From NCBI GenBank assembly GCA_937974175.1, contig CALJIG010000073.1, positions 1 to 19,375 on the forward strand: DNA of 19,375 bases, written 5' to 3'. The DNA is from an uncultured Ignavibacteria bacterium. Its GTDB lineage: Bacteria; Bacteroidota; Ignavibacteria; Tepidaquicellales; Tepidaquicellaceae. Below, one piece after another: positions 15,496 to 19,375 of this stretch (the stretch's first letter is position 1; each line of letters starts with the position of its first letter). The notes below the pieces were generated by a model. That model made no database searches. It was given only the letters and a program-made list of their open reading frames with translations, and had not been told where the DNA came from. A program made the position numbers and the translations under genes.

Positions 15496-16485
15496 TTAAA
15501 TCTCGGAAAATTCTCCGAGGTAAAGTTTTTTGCTTTGGTTATGAATTTTACAATGCTCACCGACTAATGAATCATGAAGAATAGAATCAACAATTGTCGT
15601 GTGAGAATTTATAATGCTGTCTTTAATTTTACTGCCTTTGATATGGCAGTTATTGTTTATTGTTGCGTATGGTCCGATGCTGCTGTTCTCAATTTTTACA
15701 TTTTCTCCTATGAAAACAGGATGAATAATTTTTACATCGTCGTCAAATTCGTACTTCTTATCCATCTTTGTAAGTAAGTAACGGTTTGTTTCAAGCATTG
15801 TTTCAGGCTTGCCGCAATCCAGCCATCCTTCTATAGGAAAAGTAGTCATCTGTTCTTTCTGCGTAGAAAGCATGTACTCAAGCGCATCGGTTAACTGATA
15901 TTCACCCTTCACAGTAATTTCGTTATTGATAACATGCTCAATAGCTTCGAATAATTTATCTGAGTTCTTTAAATAATAGATTCCTGTTATAGCTTCATTG
16001 GAAGGAGAAATTTCTTTAGATGCAGGTTTCTCTATGAAGCGGGTTATAAGACCTTCCTGATTCGTTTCAACTACTCCGAATCTGCGGGGGTCTTCAACTT
16101 TTTTAACAGCTATAACTGATTTATCAGTGGAAGTAAGTTCTTTTAAATTTACATCGAACAATGTATCGCCTAGGATAATAAGTGCATCTTCATTTTTATC
16201 AAAGCCGGGCTTTGCTGAATGTATTGCATGACCTAATCCTTTCGGCTCTTCCTGTATTAAAAATTTATAGTTATAATCAAATGTCTTTCTTATGTACTTT
16301 TCAAATTTATCGCCTAAATATCCTGTAACGAAAATGATTTCATCCACAAGTTTCTCTTTTATAAGCTGGTCAACAACGAAATAAATCATCGGCTTGCCGG
16401 CAACGTTTAAAAGAACTTTTGGATTTGTAAGAGTAAAAGGTTTTAATCTTGTACCGAAGCCCGCCACAGGTATTATTGCTTTCAT
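15496..16485 (-). CDS. Sugar-phosphate nucleotidyltransferase with left-handed beta-helix tail
   Basis: This 329-residue enzyme should make an NDP-sugar from a sugar 1-phosphate and NTP. The N-terminus has the signature GFGTRLKPFT (9-18) with PKVLLNVAGKPMI (22-34), including the nucleotide-binding Gly/Arg loop and the conserved Lys. LILGDTLFD carries the metal-binding Asp, and GWLDCGKPETML is the typical sugar-binding segment. From about residue 245 a hexapeptide-repeat tail appears (HPVFIGENVKIENSSIGPYATI, then HIKGSKIKDSIINS), forming a left-handed beta-helix as in GlmU-like and long RmlA-like proteins. Glucose 1-phosphate with UTP or dTTP is the commonest family reaction, but specificity is not readable. 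It follows alaS by 14 nt and precedes the DUF885 gene by 10 nt. It could supply the glycan locus. Confidence 0.88.
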   Translation of the reverse strand: MKAIIPVAGFGTRLKPFTLTNPKVLLNVAGKPMIYFVVDQLIKEKLVDEIIFVTGYLGDKFEKYIRKTFDYNYKFLIQEEPKGLGHAIHSAKPGFDKNEDALIILGDTLFDVNLKELTSTDKSVIAVKKVEDPRRFGVVETNQEGLITRFIEKPASKEISPSNEAITGIYYLKNSDKLFEAIEHVINNEITVKGEYQLTDALEYMLSTQKEQMTTFPIEGWLDCGKPETMLETNRYLLTKMDKKYEFDDDVKIIHPVFIGENVKIENSSIGPYATINNNCHIKGSKIKDSIINSHTTIVDSILHDSLVGEHCKIHNQSKKLYLGEFSEI

Positions 16486-16499
16486 ATAAGTTTATTATA

Positions 16500-19205
16500 T
16501 TAAGAAAGTAGTTTATTGATTTCTTCAGAGGTAGAACTTAAAACTGCATCAAGTTTTTCAATATCTTTTCCGCCGGCAGTCGCAAGCTGAGGTCTTCCAC
16601 CTCCGCCTCCGCCAAGCTGTTTTGCAGCATCGCGGATAATATTCCCTGCACTGATTTTTTTATCGCTTATTAAATTATCACTGACTGTGCACACTAAATT
16701 TATTTTATCATCAAGGACTGCAGCAAGTAGAGAAACTCCGTTCCTTAATTTTTTTCTGACTTCTTCACCTATGAGCTTGAACTCTTCGCTGCTATGTACA
16801 GTTATTTTCGATACTAAGATTTTGCTTCCGTTTACTTCCGGAGCTTTATCAATCAGTTCATCTAATAGAATGTATGCCTTCTCCAGATTCTGCTTCATCA
16901 TTTGTTTATCGAGCTCTTTTTTCTCTTCGAGATATTGCTCTCTGATATCAATGAGATTGCTCAAGGTAGATTCCTGTTGTTTCATCAGACTTCTCATCAA
17001 AGCAGCATCTTTGAAATTAACGTTTCGTGTTTCTCCTTTGAAATGTGAAATTGCATCAGCAAAGTTATCGGAGTATTTATTAGGAAGCTCGTTAAGTATT
17101 AGTTCTATGTCTTTTATTTTATCATTAAGGTAATGCATAATGCCTTCGCCCGTTCTTGCAAAAATTCTGCGTACACCGGAAGAAATGCTTTCTTCTTTTA
17201 TGATTTTAAACAGTCCGATTTCGTTGGTGGATTTTACGTGCGTACCTCCGCAAAACTCAACACTGAAGTTAGGATCAATTTGTACAACTCTTACAAGATC
17301 GCCGTATTTTTCACCGAAGAGTTTTTTTACATTGGGTAGTTTATTCGCTTCTTCAATCGGTATATCAATGAGAGTATTAACAGTAATCTTCTCATTCACT
17401 TTGCCGTTTACTATGTCTTCTATATCTTTTATCTGCGCAGCTTCAACTTTCTGGAAGTGTGGAAAATCGAATCGTAAATACTCATCGCTTACAAGCGAGC
17501 CCATTTGTTTTACTGTATCACCTAAGGTTCTTTTTAAAGCTTCATGCATTAAGTGAGTCGCAGAGTGGTTGCGTTCGATTGCTTCGCGTCTATTATAATC
17601 AATCTTTGCAATTACCTGAAGCTCTTTATCTATCAAAGAATCATCAGCATCATCAAGTATAATAAAATTCTTTTTAGAGTCTATGACTTTTATTTTTGAG
17701 CCGTCTGAAATCGTGAGTTCACCTATGTCACTTATCTGTCCGCCAGATTCAGAGAAGTATGGATTTTCATTCAGCACTCCGATTTTGTTCTTATCGTTCT
17801 TTAATACTAAGAGAGTAGTTTTAATTCCTTCTTCACTTACATCATAGGGATCGTAAACAACATCGGTATCAATTGTTAACCCGTCTTCAACAATATGCAG
17901 ATGTTCTTTTCTCGCGCTACGTGCTCTGTCCTTTTGCTTTTCCATTTCAGATGTGAATGTATCCATATCAACTTTGAATCCGTTCTCCTGTGCCATTACA
18001 TCGGTTAAATCAACAGGGAAGCCATATGTATCATATAGCTTGAACGCATCTTCTCCCGGGAAAACTTTATCGGGATTGTTCTTTATCTTATTATAAACTT
18101 CATTGAACAACTCAATGCCTCTATCCAGAGTAACGTTAAAGCTTTCTTCTTCTGCGCGAATAACATTTTTAGCAAACTCTTTCTTCTGCTCAACTTCGGG
18201 AAAAATGTATCCGAAGTTTTCTGCAACTGTATCTACAAGCTGCCATAAAATCGGTCTGTGATACTCAAGCTTGCGGGCAAAGCGAGATGCTCTGCGTAAA
18301 ATTCTGCGAAGCACATAACCGCGTCCTTCATTGGAAGGAATTGCACCATCGCTGATTGCAAATACAAGCGTGCGGATATGGTCGGCAAGAATATTCATAG
18401 GAGAAATATTTTCTCCCTCATATTTTTTACCGGTGAGCTCTGAAATTTTATCTATGATAGGTGAGAAAACATCAGTCTCATAATTCGATTTTTTATTTTG
18501 TAATGCGCGGCATACGCGCTCGAATCCCATGCCTGTATCAACGTGCTTGCTTGGCAGGGGAGTAAGTACACCTTTTTCGTCTCTGTTATATTGTATAAAA
18601 ACATTGTTCCATATTTCAATAACGTTTTCATTGTCGGAGTTAACGTCTTCGGCTTTGCATCCGTTTTCAGTCAGGTCAATATGAATTTCAGAGCATGGAC
18701 CGCACGGACCTGTATCACCCATTTCCCAGAAGTTATCTTTTTCATCAAAGCGAAGAATGTGGCTAGGGTCAATATCGGTTTCGTTTTTCCAGATGTTGTA
18801 TGACTCATCATCGTCTCTGTAAACAGTTGCCCAGAGTCTGTCTTTTGGAATGTTCCAGACTTTAGTTAACAATTCCCATGACCATGTCAGAGCTTCTTTC
18901 TTATAATAGTCGCCAAACGACCAGTTGCCGAGCATTTCAAAAAAAGTGTGGTGGTAGCCGTCGAAGCCGACTTCATCTAAATCGTTATGCTTGCCGCCTG
19001 CGCGAATACATTTTTGAGTATCGGCAGCGCGTTTGTAATCGCGTGTACCTGTGCCGAGGAATACATCTTTGAACTGGTTCATGCCTGCATTTGTAAACAG
19101 CAGTGTCGGGTCGTCATAAGGAACGACTGAGGAAGAAGGGACAATTTTGTGACCTCTCTCTTCAAAAAACTTTAAAAACGAATCGCGTATATCTTTAGAT
19201 TTCAA
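16500..19205 (-). CDS. alaS: Alanyl-tRNA synthetase
   Basis: This 901-residue class II synthetase charges tRNA-Ala and edits mis-acylated Ser/Gly. The catalytic domain is at about 1-250: FTNAGMNQFKDVFLG (37-51), YHHTFFEMLGNWSFGDYYK (84-102) and HVDTGMGFERV (221-231). The editing domain has the zinc ligands HSATH (547-551) and Cys652/His656 in CGGTH. The C-Ala domain ends with the Gly-rich GGGGGGRPQLATAGG. The length is slightly above the usual 860-880. The start is TTG at 19205: the protein begins MKSKDIRDSFLKFFEERGH as expected, and the 24 bases upstream to the in-frame TAG at 19227-19229 contain no in-frame ATG. It heads the operon with the nucleotidyltransferase and DUF885 genes. Confidence 0.98.
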   Translation of the reverse strand: MKSKDIRDSFLKFFEERGHKIVPSSSVVPYDDPTLLFTNAGMNQFKDVFLGTGTRDYKRAADTQKCIRAGGKHNDLDEVGFDGYHHTFFEMLGNWSFGDYYKKEALTWSWELLTKVWNIPKDRLWATVYRDDDESYNIWKNETDIDPSHILRFDEKDNFWEMGDTGPCGPCSEIHIDLTENGCKAEDVNSDNENVIEIWNNVFIQYNRDEKGVLTPLPSKHVDTGMGFERVCRALQNKKSNYETDVFSPIIDKISELTGKKYEGENISPMNILADHIRTLVFAISDGAIPSNEGRGYVLRRILRRASRFARKLEYHRPILWQLVDTVAENFGYIFPEVEQKKEFAKNVIRAEEESFNVTLDRGIELFNEVYNKIKNNPDKVFPGEDAFKLYDTYGFPVDLTDVMAQENGFKVDMDTFTSEMEKQKDRARSARKEHLHIVEDGLTIDTDVVYDPYDVSEEGIKTTLLVLKNDKNKIGVLNENPYFSESGGQISDIGELTISDGSKIKVIDSKKNFIILDDADDSLIDKELQVIAKIDYNRREAIERNHSATHLMHEALKRTLGDTVKQMGSLVSDEYLRFDFPHFQKVEAAQIKDIEDIVNGKVNEKITVNTLIDIPIEEANKLPNVKKLFGEKYGDLVRVVQIDPNFSVEFCGGTHVKSTNEIGLFKIIKEESISSGVRRIFARTGEGIMHYLNDKIKDIELILNELPNKYSDNFADAISHFKGETRNVNFKDAALMRSLMKQQESTLSNLIDIREQYLEEKKELDKQMMKQNLEKAYILLDELIDKAPEVNGSKILVSKITVHSSEEFKLIGEEVRKKLRNGVSLLAAVLDDKINLVCTVSDNLISDKKISAGNIIRDAAKQLGGGGGGRPQLATAGGKDIEKLDAVLSSTSEEINKLLS

Positions 19206-19289
19206 ATGAGTAAAATGTTTAATAATCTATAAATTTACGATTATTTAGGGTAAGATTAAATGTAAAGAAAGGGGGATTGTTGAATTCAA

Positions 19290-19310
19290 ATTTCAGATTT
19301 TAGATTTCAG
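19290..19310. repeat. Short heptamer repeat ATTTCAG/ATTTTAG/ATTTCAG
   Basis: Three adjacent 7-bp units, the middle one with a single C-to-T change, sit upstream of alaS. They are one base per unit from the GGATTTC array at 13356-13383, and only 11 bp from the ATAACTC array that follows. Confidence 0.75.
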
Positions 19311-19321
19311 TATAAGAGTAT

Positions 19322-19375
19322 ATAACTCATAACTCATAACTCATAACTCATAACTCATAACTCATAACTCATAAC
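19322..19375. repeat. Heptamer tandem repeat, ATAACTC x7+, running off the window
   Basis: Seven perfect ATAACTC units are followed by ATAAC, cut by the right edge, so the true array is longer. No variation between units is seen, which suggests recent expansion. It lies about 120 bp upstream of the alaS start in non-coding DNA. Confidence 0.95.

Noticed and set aside
15486..15560. GTG start at 15560 for the DUF885 gene
   Set aside because: It would overlap the nucleotidyltransferase gene by 65 nt and add 25 residues with no family likeness. The ATG at 15485 gives a normal 10-nt gap.
16687..17662. Plus-strand open frames opposite alaS
   Set aside because: They lie fully within alaS on the other strand, overlap each other in several frames, and show no recognisable domain.

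Overview
The window is AT-rich, lies close to gene-saturated over most of its length, and reads like a chromosomal segment from the Bacteroidota/Ignavibacteriota/Chlorobi (FCB) side of the tree. The signs are two PorV/PorQ-type outer-membrane barrels (a family tied to type IX secretion), a TonB-dependent receptor with an N-terminal carboxypeptidase-like regulatory domain, weak or absent Shine-Dalgarno sequences, and several TTG/GTG starts. I cannot fix the genus; a low-GC Ignavibacteria-like organism is my best guess (inference).

Region 1 (1-9807, + strand) is one tightly packed gene string: two PorV/PorQ-family barrels (the first cut by the left edge), an ArnT/PMT-like membrane glycosyltransferase, a FemAB/GNAT-like acyltransferase, an extended SDR nucleotide-sugar enzyme, a sugar formyltransferase closely resembling the N-terminal half of ArnA, a small amidohydrolase, a GT4-like glycosyltransferase and a Wzx-type flippase. 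Gaps run from -8 to +42 nt. The enzyme set suggests making, N-formylating, flipping and transferring a decorated surface glycan. The PorV neighbours suggest, without proof, a link to glycan-anchored secreted proteins.

Region 2 (9883-13225) starts with a small secreted protein of unknown function that ends at a strong, probably bidirectional terminator (10407-10437). Convergent to it is a two-gene unit on the minus strand: a small His/Cys-containing exported protein followed by a TonB-dependent receptor with ZnuD-like sequence features. Uptake of zinc or a related metal is the most likely job.

Region 3 (13226-13862) is a 637-bp gene-free interval unusually rich in structure. It holds a candidate operator for the metal unit, a four-copy heptamer tandem repeat, a recurring paired motif TCCGWC-N5-CCCGWC, a 72-bp direct repeat at 232-bp spacing, a perfect GC-rich palindrome, and the terminator of the next operon.

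Region 4 (13863-19205, - strand) is a compact operon: alaS, a sugar-phosphate nucleotidyltransferase with a left-handed beta-helix tail, and a DUF885-type metallopeptidase. The right edge runs into a second heptamer tandem repeat. I see no tRNA, rRNA, CRISPR array, transposase or phage gene. The most unusual material is the repeat-dense interval and the formyl-sugar locus that carries the two ArnA activities as separate genes.
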